A stretch of DNA of 14,125 bases, taken from contig JBAPTW010000106.1 in NCBI GenBank assembly GCA_049282355.1, positions 1 to 14,125 of the forward strand, written 5' to 3'. The notes below the pieces were generated by a model. The model was not told where the DNA came from. It worked only from the letters and a program-made list of their open reading frames with translations, and made no database searches. This document shows, piece by piece, positions 6,571 through 14,125 of this stretch (its first letter is position 1; each line of letters begins with the position of its first letter). The translations under genes were made by a program, and so were the position numbers. Source of the stretch: JAGTVB01 sp049282355 (lineage in GTDB: Bacteria > Pseudomonadota > Gammaproteobacteria > HK1).

Positions 6571-7715
6571 AGGTTTACCCACGACGGAACAAGTTGTCCA
6601 TTGCTAGCGAAACGAATTCTTCCTTCGAGTGCGCCCTCACCAAAGAGCGCCAAATTCTGCTCGTAATATCGAGGCAACTGCCCGATTAGATCCGAAGAGC
6701 GGCTCGCCACGACTCGCCGGCGTTGCCGGGCAAGCTGTCGCCGGTCACTGCGCGCCTGCAAGTAAGGCAGTAGCGCAGCGCTAAACCCCACCGGCCCTGC
6801 ATCGCGAGCGGTGCCGGTCATCGAGTCGACGTACATGGGCGGCAGACCGAGCCGGTCGAGCATTCGGTGCATACCCGAGGTTGCCTCAAGCAAAGCGCTG
6901 GCAAGCGCATCGCTGCTGTCCAACATCCCGGCCCACAGATACACCCGGATGGCGTCAAAGCTGCCGGTCGCCCCTTTGATCGGGTCCGGGACGAAACCCT
7001 TCTGTTCCTCATACGCCACCCAGTCCGGAACCAATCCCTTCGGGGAAGTGGCCGAAATCATCGTGATGGTGCTTTCAGCCAACCTCTGCCATGGGCCACC
7101 CGGATCCTGCTCGGCCAACGCCCGCAAGACTTGCAGCGGCAGGTAACTTGGGTTGAATCGCCATGTCTTTTCGTCCACGCGAAACCCATGGGGTCCCGGC
7201 AAGAGCATTGGGCCAATCTGCGGGAGGCAAATCACCTCCGCTTCTCGAATGCGCTCGATCAAAGCCCGCGCGCGTGCGGTAAACGCCTGCTCTGACCACA
7301 ACCGACCCGCCTCAAGCAACGTGTAAGCCAGCCACAGATCGGCGTCGCTGGCTGAATTTGCGTCCAGAATGTGCCAGCGCCCGGCGGCGGCATCCTTACC
7401 CCACAGCCAGGCGGGTAAACGATCCCCTAAACGGCCCTGGACCAGATTGTCTTCCGTCCACGCCAGGATCTGATCAAAGCGCTTCCTGTCGTTCGCGATT
7501 AACGAAAAAAACAATGCGTAGGCTTGCCCCTCTGAGGTGGTGCGAGCGCCGGCGGTAAACTCGACGACGCGCCCGTCAGCCTGAATGAAGCGATCGGCGT
7601 AGGCTCTCCAGAGGGTCCAATCGGCACACGACAAAGTGCTTGCCGTAGACCAACCTGACCATGTGCCCAACAGCATGAGACTCGCCGGCAACACTGAGCG
7701 CAGGCTCAAATTCAC
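6519..7715 (-). CDS. bcsZ: Periplasmic endo-1,4-beta-glucanase BcsZ (glycoside hydrolase family 8)
   Basis: This enzyme hydrolyses beta-1,4-glucan in the periplasm and is needed for proper cellulose output. From the GTG at 7715 it has 398 residues with a signal peptide (about 1-30, VLPASLMLLGTW core, ending near STLSCA). GH8 features follow: TTSEGQAYALFF with the catalytic acid Glu62, LPAWLWGK, LDANSASDADLWLAYTLLEA, WRFNPSYLP, GSFDAIRVYLWAGM with the catalytic base Asp254, and GPVGFSAALLPYL. The frame is open back to 7850, but that extension overlaps bcsAB and lacks a sensible N-terminus. The GTG overlaps the bcsAB stop as GTGA, suggesting coupled translation; a TTG at 7709 behind AGGGGTGA is an alternative start. 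The C-terminus carries an extra serine-rich tail (HASSSQRSSSSPSQP) encoded in the overlap with the bcsC signal-peptide region. Confidence 0.95.
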   Translation of the reverse strand: MNLSLRSVLPASLMLLGTWSGWSTASTLSCADWTLWRAYADRFIQADGRVVEFTAGARTTSEGQAYALFFSLIANDRKRFDQILAWTEDNLVQGRLGDRLPAWLWGKDAAAGRWHILDANSASDADLWLAYTLLEAGRLWSEQAFTARARALIERIREAEVICLPQIGPMLLPGPHGFRVDEKTWRFNPSYLPLQVLRALAEQDPGGPWQRLAESTITMISATSPKGLVPDWVAYEEQKGFVPDPIKGATGSFDAIRVYLWAGMLDSSDALASALLEATSGMHRMLDRLGLPPMYVDSMTGTARDAGPVGFSAALLPYLQARSDRRQLARQRRRVVASRSSDLIGQLPRYYEQNLALFGEGALEGRIRFASNGQLVPSWVNLCHASSSQRSSSSPSQP

Positions 7716-10700
7716 CCCTGTAAGCGCGCTTCTGCCCGTCGCCTGAGGGCGCGGTGAGCTAGGCCAGCGAGTAATGCGGTACCGGTAAAGAGAAGAACTA
7801 GAAGCACCCACGAGTGCCCGGAAACCCACCACTGCAAGTGCATCCACCACGGCAGCCGACCGATTTCGTAGCGAGGCCCAAGTTGAAACGCGGTTGGATG
7901 GTCCTCGGCGATCAGTGTGAGATCACCTTGAATCTGGCTCAGCTGGTTAGGCTCGAGCATGGCTTCGGTGATCTTCTTGAGCGCAGAGGCGGATCCGGCG
8001 GTGAGCAAGATCACGCTGCGCCCCTCAGCCAGAGGTGAGGCGAAACCCATCAAAGCCGCCAGTTCCATTCCCGCTCGTTGAACCGTGATGCCCGCTCGGT
8101 CGCGCTCTGCCGAAGGTATTCCTCCGCCCCAGCGCGTCCTAATGAATCGCCACCCCGACGGTGAGCGCAACAGGAACTTGTTCTCGGCAAAGGAAAGCGG
8201 CGCCTTGCTTGCCCAGCGCGCGACCAGCGGCTGATTGTGAACGCTCCCGAGAACGAGCAGATCCCGATCCTCCTCGGCTTCGACTTCGGCCGCGGAAATG
8301 AGAGAAACACCATGCGCCGCATAGCCTGTAAACGCACCAAACCGTCCCATTAATGCGAACAAAACCTCCAGGTTATCGGCGTTCAGCTCATTCGGAAGAA
8401 CCACAGCGGTTTCCCGAAGATCGGCAAGGCGGGTGAACGGAAAACCGGAATTGGCGAAGAAGGATAGGTTAGGGAGTGATGCAAAATGAAAGAATTCGGT
8501 GAGATCGAGCGTTGAGTCTTTGCTAATCACCGCGTCCAGCTCCGCTGCGGATTCTTGCTCCCGAACGCAATTGAGGCGCTTTGCGTGCGCGACATTGAAG
8601 TGCAGTTGCAGCCGGTTGTGTTGACCGACCAAAGCGGGCGGAATCGCCACCTGATACGTCGTCGCCTCTTCGTCGGGCGCATCCCAAGTCGGCAAACCCA
8701 GGCGCTCATACCAGTTCCGGCGAGTCACCGGTGAGGCGGCGATAAACTCCTTGTTGAAAGTAACATTGAGCATTCCCATCCCAGCGCGTGGCCGCGACGG
8801 GAGCTGATACTTCAATCGCAAGTGTGCGCCTTTGTTGCGCCAGCTAAACAGATCTGGCGCCGCTCGAAAGTCGATGCTCAAGACGTTATGTGGGCCCCCA
8901 TCGGCTGCAAATGAATCCGCCGGCGCCAGCTCTTCAAAACGCACCGCACGGTCGTTGGCAATCCACCTCGGAGCGTCGTAAGGTTCCCGCGGCCTCAGTT
9001 GAATCGGTTCGTCGACGCGATAGTGCGTCCCTGAGAAATCATGCGCTTGCTCCACGAGTGCTCGGGCCGCGAGCAGAAAATCGTCCGAATTGCGCCCCAG
9101 CAGAAGCAACAGCCTCGCGCCCGGCTTTCGGGGATGCTCTTGGATAGCGATGGTCGCCCCATCGATAGCGGGCAAGGACAGGCCCGCGGGCAACGTTTCC
9201 GGGGTGGCAAAAACGACCCCGTTACCGCTCGGCAACGCGTCAAAGATCACCGGGAAACGGGCGCCTCGGTAGCTCGCAAAACTGCCAAACCAGGAGGTGA
9301 CGACGGCGGCTGCCTGCAGCGTCGCTCTCGAGGGCTGGCTTGCCAATGTGATCGGCAATACCAATGCGCCGGGGTCTCGATCGTCGAAAAAAGGCAATGG
9401 CAGGATCGCGAGATCCGTCTTCAGGGGCAGTCGATGGGTCCAAAGCTCGAGCGCGCTGTCGTTGCTAATCACCACACTGGGAGGGAGCTCCATCGGCTCC
9501 TGACATGGCATGCCCGGCGCACGAAACTGCATCAGGAGATGGTTGAAGTCCTTCAGGATCCTGGGATCCAAGAGAATTTCTTTGTGCTCACGACCGACCC
9601 CATCGTTGGCTATCGGCAGGTCGATAACTGTCTCGTCATTGACCCGCACGCTCAGCACGCTTGGGTTAGAAAAAGACGTCGTTCGATAGCGATACGTTAG
9701 CTGCAGCCGAGCGCCATACACCACTTCATCGTTGCGAATGGAAAACGGCACCGCTACGGCACTGCCCATTCCCTGCAAACTCAAAGCGTCCTCGGCGCCG
9801 AGTTGCCTAAAGCTAAAACGCTTCACACCATCGGTCGGCAAATCGGCGGCCGCAAATGTGCTTCGAGCAAAGACGAACAGCGCGATAGAAAGGCCAACGA
9901 GAAGTAACGCCAGCAATCCGCGAGCCGCTTCGCGGGACAGTCGCCACAGGCCCTTCCCCGCGAACCGGGCAGTCCTCCGCAACGTTGCGATGGAGAGCGA
10001 CTTCCAAAGGCCGCGCAAGCCATGGCGGGAAATCTCTCGGAAGGAGGATACTCGGCGATCGCCCAACTGCCGTTCGTCCCAGTCCATCCAGGCGTCTGCG
10101 CGGGAATAAAGGAAAAAAACCAGGGATCGCTGCTGTTCCGGATCTAACTCCTCGAAACGCAGACGCAGCAGACCACCGTCGTAGGCGACCACCCGAACCG
10201 GGAAGCCTCCCTCGCGAATGTCCGTGGCGAGATACAGCGTCAGCGCTTCGTCCCTCTCCACGCTTTCACCGGAATCGAGACGAATCGCTCCGCCACCCTC
10301 GGATATATCGGTCAAATTCCCGCTAATGACTCGCCCATCGGCAAATCCAACCGCAGCAGCGAGGCTTGCGCCGATACGGTGATGTTCTCTCCTTTGACGG
10401 GATTCCCACGCGACCGCCAGGGCGGCGCCGAGGATGATAACGTTGTACACCGTCCAGACGATATTCAGCACGACGGTGTCGATTTCCTCGGTGTTCCACC
10501 ACAGTAGCCGAACCGCGCCGAAGGCAAGTCCGACTAGATTGAGAAGCAACAGCACCAGGTGGGGGCCCGCGATTCTTAGGTCGAAGTAGTCCTTCGGAAT
10601 GATCCCCCCCTTGGCAGTCACATTGAACTTGCCGAGTCTTGGATCAATGAGCGCCAGCAGGGTGGGGCCCAGGATGTAGTAGGCCAGCGTAGACTCATAC

Positions 10701-12097
10701 ACTTCCGACCATAGCGAGTGTCTGTACTTGCCCTGGATGCGATTATTTGTGAGGTGTGCATGGGCAATGTGGGGAAGCGCGAGCGCCGCGATCATAAATG
10801 CTTGCGCTTGGATCACGTGCGCCTCGAAAAAAAGGAAGCTGAGGGGTGCCGTCAGAAATATGAGGCGGGGAAGCGCGTAGAAGTAATGCAAGGTCGCGTT
10901 TGCATAGCAAAGGCGTTGAGCGAGCTTCAGTCCCTTTCCCAGGAAGGGATTATCGATGCGAAACATTTGCGCCAGGCCGCGGGCCCAGCGGACGCGTTGA
11001 CCGATGTGGGCTGAGAAGCTTTCCGTAGCAAGCCCCGCGGCTTGCGGCAATTTAAGATAAGCGGTGGTATGCCCACGACGATGCATCTTCAAAGCGGTAT
11101 GGGCATCTTCGGTAACGGTTTCTACCGCAACGCCCCCGACGTCAAGCAACGCGCTTCGACGCAGCACCGCACAGGAGCCGCAGAAAAATGTAGAGTCCCA
11201 CAGATCGTTACCGTCCTGGATAAGCCCATAAAAGAGCTCTCCCTCATTCGGGATCCTGCGAAACGTGCGCAGATTGCGCTCGAAGGGATCGGGGGTAAAG
11301 AAGTGATGGGGCGTTTGCAGCATGCCAAGACGCTGCTCGCGCAGAAACCATCCGACCGTGGTCTGAAGGAATGAACGCGTTGGGATATGATCACAGTCAA
11401 AGATGGCGATCAATTCGCCTTCGGTTCGTTGTAATGCGTGATTAATGTTTCCCGCTTTGGCGTGAGCGTTGTCGGGGCGAGTGAGATAGTGCGCGCCTAC
11501 GGATTCAACACAATCCCGGAACTCCTTGCGCCGGCCGTCATCGAGCACATAGATGTGCAGTTTGTCCTTTGGCCAATCCAAACTTAAAGCGGCCAGTATT
11601 GTGGTACGGACAACTTTGAGTGGTTCATTGTAGGTTGGTATGTAGACATCGACCGTCGGCCAAAGGGCGACGTCGGCCGGCAACGCAGCAGGCTTACGCC
11701 CGAGTGGGTAAATCGTCTGGAAAAAACCAAGCAGCAAGACGGCGAAAGCATAGAGCTCGGCTGCCATCAGGAGCGTGCCGACTAGCGCTCCCGACAGGCT
11801 TTCAAAGCCGAGTGTCTCCGTGAGACGCCAATAAATGTACCGGCCGGAAACGGTTACGGAAATCAGCACCAGGACGAGCGTTACAAATGAGCTGCGGTTT
11901 CGATTCAGCCAGACAGCAAAGCCAAAGGTGCATGCAGCAAAAAGTGCTTGGGCGGTTAAGGTCAGCGGTACCGTGACGACGAGAAAAAGCACGGCGAGCG
12001 CCAAGGCAAGACCTAAGTATTGCCAGCCGAGACTGCTCCAGGCTGGCAGGCTGCGAAGCTGTTCGGGTCGAGGCGTTATACCCGCATCGATCTTCAT
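7712..12097 (-). CDS. bcsAB: Fused cellulose synthase catalytic and periplasmic subunits BcsA-BcsB
   Basis: A single 1461-residue protein combines both halves of cellulose synthase, which polymerises UDP-glucose into beta-1,4-glucan and threads it through the inner membrane. The BcsA half (about 1-720) has N-terminal membrane helices and GT2 motifs: DVYIPTYNE (Asp150), VLDDG (186-188), FDCDH (DxD 234-236), FFCGS, TED (329-331) and QRVRW (367-371). More helices follow, then a PilZ domain with RxxxR (570-574) and DxSxxG (597-602), both c-di-GMP contacts. A hydrophobic segment (727-751, LLALLLVGLSIALFVFA) that looks like a former BcsB signal peptide joins BcsB, which runs to a C-terminal membrane helix near residue 1440. 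A fused architecture is known from Komagataeibacter AcsAB. No frameshift is seen across the junction. The ATG at 12097 has GGTGA five bases upstream; an ATG at 12103 and a GTG at 12106 are alternatives. It lies just after bcsQ and its stop overlaps the bcsZ start. Confidence 0.95.
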   Translation of the reverse strand: MKIDAGITPRPEQLRSLPAWSSLGWQYLGLALALAVLFLVVTVPLTLTAQALFAACTFGFAVWLNRNRSSFVTLVLVLISVTVSGRYIYWRLTETLGFESLSGALVGTLLMAAELYAFAVLLLGFFQTIYPLGRKPAALPADVALWPTVDVYIPTYNEPLKVVRTTILAALSLDWPKDKLHIYVLDDGRRKEFRDCVESVGAHYLTRPDNAHAKAGNINHALQRTEGELIAIFDCDHIPTRSFLQTTVGWFLREQRLGMLQTPHHFFTPDPFERNLRTFRRIPNEGELFYGLIQDGNDLWDSTFFCGSCAVLRRSALLDVGGVAVETVTEDAHTALKMHRRGHTTAYLKLPQAAGLATESFSAHIGQRVRWARGLAQMFRIDNPFLGKGLKLAQRLCYANATLHYFYALPRLIFLTAPLSFLFFEAHVIQAQAFMIAALALPHIAHAHLTNNRIQGKYRHSLWSEVYESTLAYYILGPTLLALIDPRLGKFNVTAKGGIIPKDYFDLRIAGPHLVLLLLNLVGLAFGAVRLLWWNTEEIDTVVLNIVWTVYNVIILGAALAVAWESRQRREHHRIGASLAAAVGFADGRVISGNLTDISEGGGAIRLDSGESVERDEALTLYLATDIREGGFPVRVVAYDGGLLRLRFEELDPEQQRSLVFFLYSRADAWMDWDERQLGDRRVSSFREISRHGLRGLWKSLSIATLRRTARFAGKGLWRLSREAARGLLALLLVGLSIALFVFARSTFAAADLPTDGVKRFSFRQLGAEDALSLQGMGSAVAVPFSIRNDEVVYGARLQLTYRYRTTSFSNPSVLSVRVNDETVIDLPIANDGVGREHKEILLDPRILKDFNHLLMQFRAPGMPCQEPMELPPSVVISNDSALELWTHRLPLKTDLAILPLPFFDDRDPGALVLPITLASQPSRATLQAAAVVTSWFGSFASYRGARFPVIFDALPSGNGVVFATPETLPAGLSLPAIDGATIAIQEHPRKPGARLLLLLGRNSDDFLLAARALVEQAHDFSGTHYRVDEPIQLRPREPYDAPRWIANDRAVRFEELAPADSFAADGGPHNVLSIDFRAAPDLFSWRNKGAHLRLKYQLPSRPRAGMGMLNVTFNKEFIAASPVTRRNWYERLGLPTWDAPDEEATTYQVAIPPALVGQHNRLQLHFNVAHAKRLNCVREQESAAELDAVISKDSTLDLTEFFHFASLPNLSFFANSGFPFTRLADLRETAVVLPNELNADNLEVLFALMGRFGAFTGYAAHGVSLISAAEVEAEEDRDLLVLGSVHNQPLVARWASKAPLSFAENKFLLRSPSGWRFIRTRWGGGIPSAERDRAGITVQRAGMELAALMGFASPLAEGRSVILLTAGSASALKKITEAMLEPNQLSQIQGDLTLIAEDHPTAFQLGPRYEIGRLPWWMHLQWWVSGHSWVLLVLLFTGTALLAGLAHRALRRRAEARLQG

Positions 12098-12109
12098 ACT
12101 CATCACCCG

Positions 12110-12886
12110 TTAACCCACAGCGCGCTCGGTAACGAGTTGCTCGCCTAGCCATTGTGCAAGGCGCCTGAAATCCTTCGCGGACTGTGCATGTGGCGCGTAT
12201 CTAAGCACCGGCTGTTGCTGAGCTAGCGCCTCACTCAGGCTTACATCGCTATGAATGTAGAAATCGAGTAGCCAATCGCCGAGCACCTGCCCCATCAAGG
12301 CCCTGACGTCACAATGAAGTCGCCGGCGTGCGTCCATTTGATTGAGAATGTAATAAGGGTGCCGGCCCTTGATTGGCTGACCGTCGTCACGCTCCTGGAG
12401 CAGCCGTTTCATCGCCGGTATGCAGGCAAACGAAGCGGCATCGGGCGAAAGCACGACGAAAACCAAATCAGAAATCGCGATCATCTTGCGCAAAATCGGC
12501 GTCGGGCCCGGTGGAGCATCGATGACCGCCGAAGCATAGCCATTAAACAGTGGGTCACTTAGGATCGCTTCGATCAATTGAAGGCCACCGGCGGCGTGCC
12601 AGACATCGGTCTCGTCTGTCATCCCGAGCTCGCCGAATGGGAGCACATCGACGCCATACTTGCTTCGCAACGTGGCTTCCTGCCAAGGTACGCCATCGAG
12701 GGCATTGCGGCCGAGGCCTGTTTCATCGCTGGGATCGATCCCAAAATGCAATCGCAATGCATTCTGCGGATCCAGATCGACAGCGAGCATTTTTCCGGCT
12801 TGCTCGGTCAAGCTTGCGGCGAGGTTGGCCGCAAACGCTGTCTTTCCAACGCCCCCTTTTGGGGACAGCACAGATATTCGGAGCAT
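12110..12886 (-). CDS. bcsQ: Cellulose biosynthesis ATPase BcsQ (MinD/ParA-like)
   Basis: The 258-residue protein opens with a deviant Walker A motif SPKGGVGKT (residues 8-16, with signature Lys10 and catalytic Lys15), a switch I-like AVDLDPQN (35-42) and the Walker B region AVIDAPPG (Asp123). These place it in the SIMIBI MinD/ParA class. BcsQ in enterobacteria binds BcsR and the synthase on the cytoplasmic side and is required for cellulose production and polar localisation in some strains; the role here is by homology. The ATG at 12886 is chosen because GGAG lies 6 bases upstream and the protein then starts MLRISVLSPKGG like its relatives; an in-frame ATG at 12904 lacks such a site. It is followed by bcsAB after a few bases, and 225 bp separate it from the upstream BcsR-like gene. 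Confidence 0.93.
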   Translation of the reverse strand: MLRISVLSPKGGVGKTAFAANLAASLTEQAGKMLAVDLDPQNALRLHFGIDPSDETGLGRNALDGVPWQEATLRSKYGVDVLPFGELGMTDETDVWHAAGGLQLIEAILSDPLFNGYASAVIDAPPGPTPILRKMIAISDLVFVVLSPDAASFACIPAMKRLLQERDDGQPIKGRHPYYILNQMDARRRLHCDVRALMGQVLGDWLLDFYIHSDVSLSEALAQQQPVLRYAPHAQSAKDFRRLAQWLGEQLVTERAVG

Positions 12887-13111
12887 CGATTTCTCCAGGA
12901 TCATTCAGAACCGTCTTTGGTGAACCCGACTCGGTCCTCCAGCTGTTTTCTGGACTGCCATAAACAGAGCGACACACAAACACCCTCAGGCTAGCCTTGG
13001 CTAAGACCCCAACGATGACGTACCCGCTCCCGGGCTGCCCAGCAGAGACTGCTGTTCGAACCTCGAAAACCGGCCAGTTGTTAGAATGCTTTTCTGAAAT
13101 CGAAAGATTTC
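12887..13111 (-). other. 225-bp gap inside the operon with several small hairpins
   Basis: This is the only long gap between bcs genes. Directly after the stop of the BcsR-like gene lies an inverted repeat GAAATC (13096-13101) and GATTTC (13106-13111) around a 4-base loop. CAGCAG-AGA-CTGCTG follows at 13040-13054, and TAGCC-AA-GGCTA with an adjoining palindrome AGGCTAGCCT lies near 12985-13003. None has a T-run. The gap could hold an internal promoter or an RNA processing or attenuation site that gives bcsQABZC a level different from bcsD; no clear promoter hexamers were found, so this is inference. The bcsQ ribosome binding site (GGAG, 12893-12896) ends the region. Confidence 0.4.
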
Positions 13112-13597
13112 TCAGCGCGCTGGTGGCAACTCTGAACGGTTTGCCTTAAGGCGCTGAAACATCGACTTGAGTGTTTTTCTTTCTACTTGTGCCGTTGTCG
13201 TCTCGACACGTGAGGCACCCTCTCGCGGCGTCGCTTCCGTCGGTAAATCGGAGGCAGAAAACATTGTCCTTGCGCTAGCCTCGGCTAGGGTTCGAAAGGA
13301 CTCTCTCGACGAAACAGGCTCAGCCGAAGCTTGTGCGGCAGCCGTTAGCACCCCGGTGGTGTAAAGAGAGACAGATTTTGCTGCATCGGCGCCAAGCGCC
13401 CGCTCTGCATGCCGCAACAATGGAGGATGCATCTGCGCTTCTGGATGCTCCGCCGCTGCGACAATCTTTCCCAATAGACGCCAGCGCCGTGCCGCTTCAA
13501 CACATTGCTCTTCGCGGTAGACCTCACGGTAACTCTCGGCCGCACCGTCGAAGCTCGCATAGAGGTTTCGGATGTCTGAATCCACCGATGTACCCAT
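13112..13597 (-). CDS. BcsR/BcsP-like cellulose biosynthesis accessory protein
   Basis: The 161-residue protein has two parts. Residues 8-46 (DIRNLYASFDGAAESYREV, then AARRWRLLGKI) share the spacing of enterobacterial BcsR: a DIxxLxxxF start, a Tyr followed by an aliphatic residue, and an A-RW-LL helix. BcsR forms a complex with BcsQ, so an interaction with the neighbouring BcsQ is expected. The rest is Ala/Ser/Thr/Glu-rich and probably disordered, ending in a short basic amphipathic motif LKSMFQRLKA (143-152) and ELPPAR. This layout also resembles the proteins called BcsP in type I operons, so I leave the symbol open. The gene starts 3 bases after the bcsD stop: the ATG at 13597 directly abuts AAAGG, while a GTG at 13585 would sit at a better distance. 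No membrane segment or signal peptide is seen, so it is likely cytoplasmic. Confidence 0.72.
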   Translation of the reverse strand: MGTSVDSDIRNLYASFDGAAESYREVYREEQCVEAARRWRLLGKIVAAAEHPEAQMHPPLLRHAERALGADAAKSVSLYTTGVLTAAAQASAEPVSSRESFRTLAEASARTMFSASDLPTEATPREGASRVETTTAQVERKTLKSMFQRLKANRSELPPAR

Positions 13598-13600
13598 CCT

Positions 13601-14104
13601 TTAGCTGGTTGTACCGGGAAGCTTAGTCTGGCGAGTCGCTGACAGATGAAACTCAAACGGCAATGCGCCGGCGCCGCCCGACGGCTGTTGATATTGAGAG
13701 ACACTTAAGCCGTCGCCAGCACCGGCCATCACAAACCAGCGCTCATAAATTCCTTCGAGTAATGCAGGGCTCCAGGACAAACTGCCGGCGCCGAAGGCCG
13801 ACTGCAAAGGCGCGGCAGAGTGCTTAATCAATAGAAATTCAGGCTTTTCTTCCAGCGACACCCAACCCCAGCCTATCCGATCCCACTGCTGATTCATGGC
13901 GGCTTGAACATCCTCCAGTGTGTCGGCCGGTGGCAAGGGCATTTGGCCCGCCATGCGCTTCCCTACTTGACGCATGAGCGGTCGGAGCTCATCTTGCTCC
14001 GCCAGCGCATCGAGTTCCTGGCCCAGAGAAAAGAGGAAGCTGCTCCATTGGCGCGAGCAATGCTGGTCGGCGTAATAGCGCAGCAGATGGTGCGTCGTTT
14101 CCAT
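13601..14104 (-). CDS. bcsD: Cellulose biosynthesis protein BcsD
   Basis: The 167-residue protein matches the BcsD family: an N-terminal helix with WSSFLFSLGQELDAL, then LMRQVGKRMAGQMPL, a middle helix ending in WDRIGWGWVSLEE, and LSWSPALLEGIYERWFVMAGA near the end. BcsD of Komagataeibacter is about 156 residues and forms octameric rings and filaments that help arrange synthase complexes and crystalline cellulose. It marks this as a type I-style operon. No signal peptide is visible. The start is uncertain: the ATG at 14104 has no clear ribosome binding site, and the frame stays open to the right edge (VKQQQSL before the ATG), so the true start may lie outside the window. It is the first bcs gene seen; genes further upstream cannot be excluded. 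Confidence 0.88.
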   Translation of the reverse strand: METTHHLLRYYADQHCSRQWSSFLFSLGQELDALAEQDELRPLMRQVGKRMAGQMPLPPADTLEDVQAAMNQQWDRIGWGWVSLEEKPEFLLIKHSAAPLQSAFGAGSLSWSPALLEGIYERWFVMAGAGDGLSVSQYQQPSGGAGALPFEFHLSATRQTKLPGTTS

Positions 14105-14125
14105 CAGCGATTGTTGCTGTTTGAC

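Noticed and set aside
9041..9700. A 219-codon plus-strand frame opposite the BcsB half
   Set aside because: It is a shadow of the conserved bcsAB frame with biased Arg/Gln-rich composition and no family resemblance.
12905..12961. An 18-codon minus-strand frame (MAVQKTAGGPSRVHQRRF) ending just before an upstream bcsQ ATG
   Set aside because: There is no ribosome binding site and no recognisable similarity. A leader peptide cannot be excluded, but nothing positive supports it.
1..14125. CRISPR arrays, tRNA or rRNA genes
   Set aside because: No regularly spaced repeats, cloverleaf-like sequence or rRNA-like segments were noticed anywhere in the window.

Overview
The window carries an almost complete bacterial cellulose synthesis and secretion operon on the minus strand (about 14104 down to 2542), followed by a field of decayed transposable elements and one small unrelated gene at the left. 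Protein similarity and operon style point to a gammaproteobacterium or betaproteobacterium. A Chromatiales-like host is my guess from the flavour of the CIA30 protein and the insertion sequences, but no marker gene is present to settle this.

Operon, in transcription order (right to left): bcsD (filament-forming scaffold protein of type I cellulose operons, start possibly outside the window); a small protein with a BcsR-like N-terminal module and a long low-complexity tail (BcsR/BcsP-like); a 225-bp gap with small hairpins; bcsQ (MinD/ParA-type ATPase); a single fused bcsA-bcsB gene (cellulose synthase with PilZ c-di-GMP domain joined to the periplasmic BcsB subunit); bcsZ (GH8 endoglucanase); and bcsC (TPR plus outer-membrane beta-barrel exporter). 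The last four genes are packed with overlaps or gaps of a few bases, which implies one transcript and translational coupling. Together they would make beta-1,4-glucan at the inner membrane in response to c-di-GMP (BcsAB), organise and position the synthases (BcsQ, the BcsR-like protein, BcsD), trim the chain in the periplasm (BcsZ) and pass it through the outer membrane (BcsC). No bcsE/F/G (type II) gene is in the window.

Left flank (1 to about 2540): a transposase 3' fragment runs off the left edge (1-230). An AT-rich leader precedes a CIA30-family gene (429-953, plus strand). A possible 5' stub of a secreted-protein gene (1004-1080) is followed by the C-terminal third of an IS6-family transposase (1129-1601, minus strand). 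That remnant is split by a 164-bp non-coding element (1273-1436) with 24-bp imperfect terminal inverted repeats and a 9-bp target duplication; removing the element plus one duplication copy exactly restores the transposase frame. Next comes a frameshifted, internally deleted integrase-core transposase (about 1650-2190), then about 350 bp with no gene, containing one 9-bp-stem hairpin.

Most notable: the nested MITE-like element with its clean insertion footprint, the two-part BcsR-like/tail protein between bcsD and bcsQ, the bcsAB fusion, and the non-aromatic C-terminal extension on BcsC.
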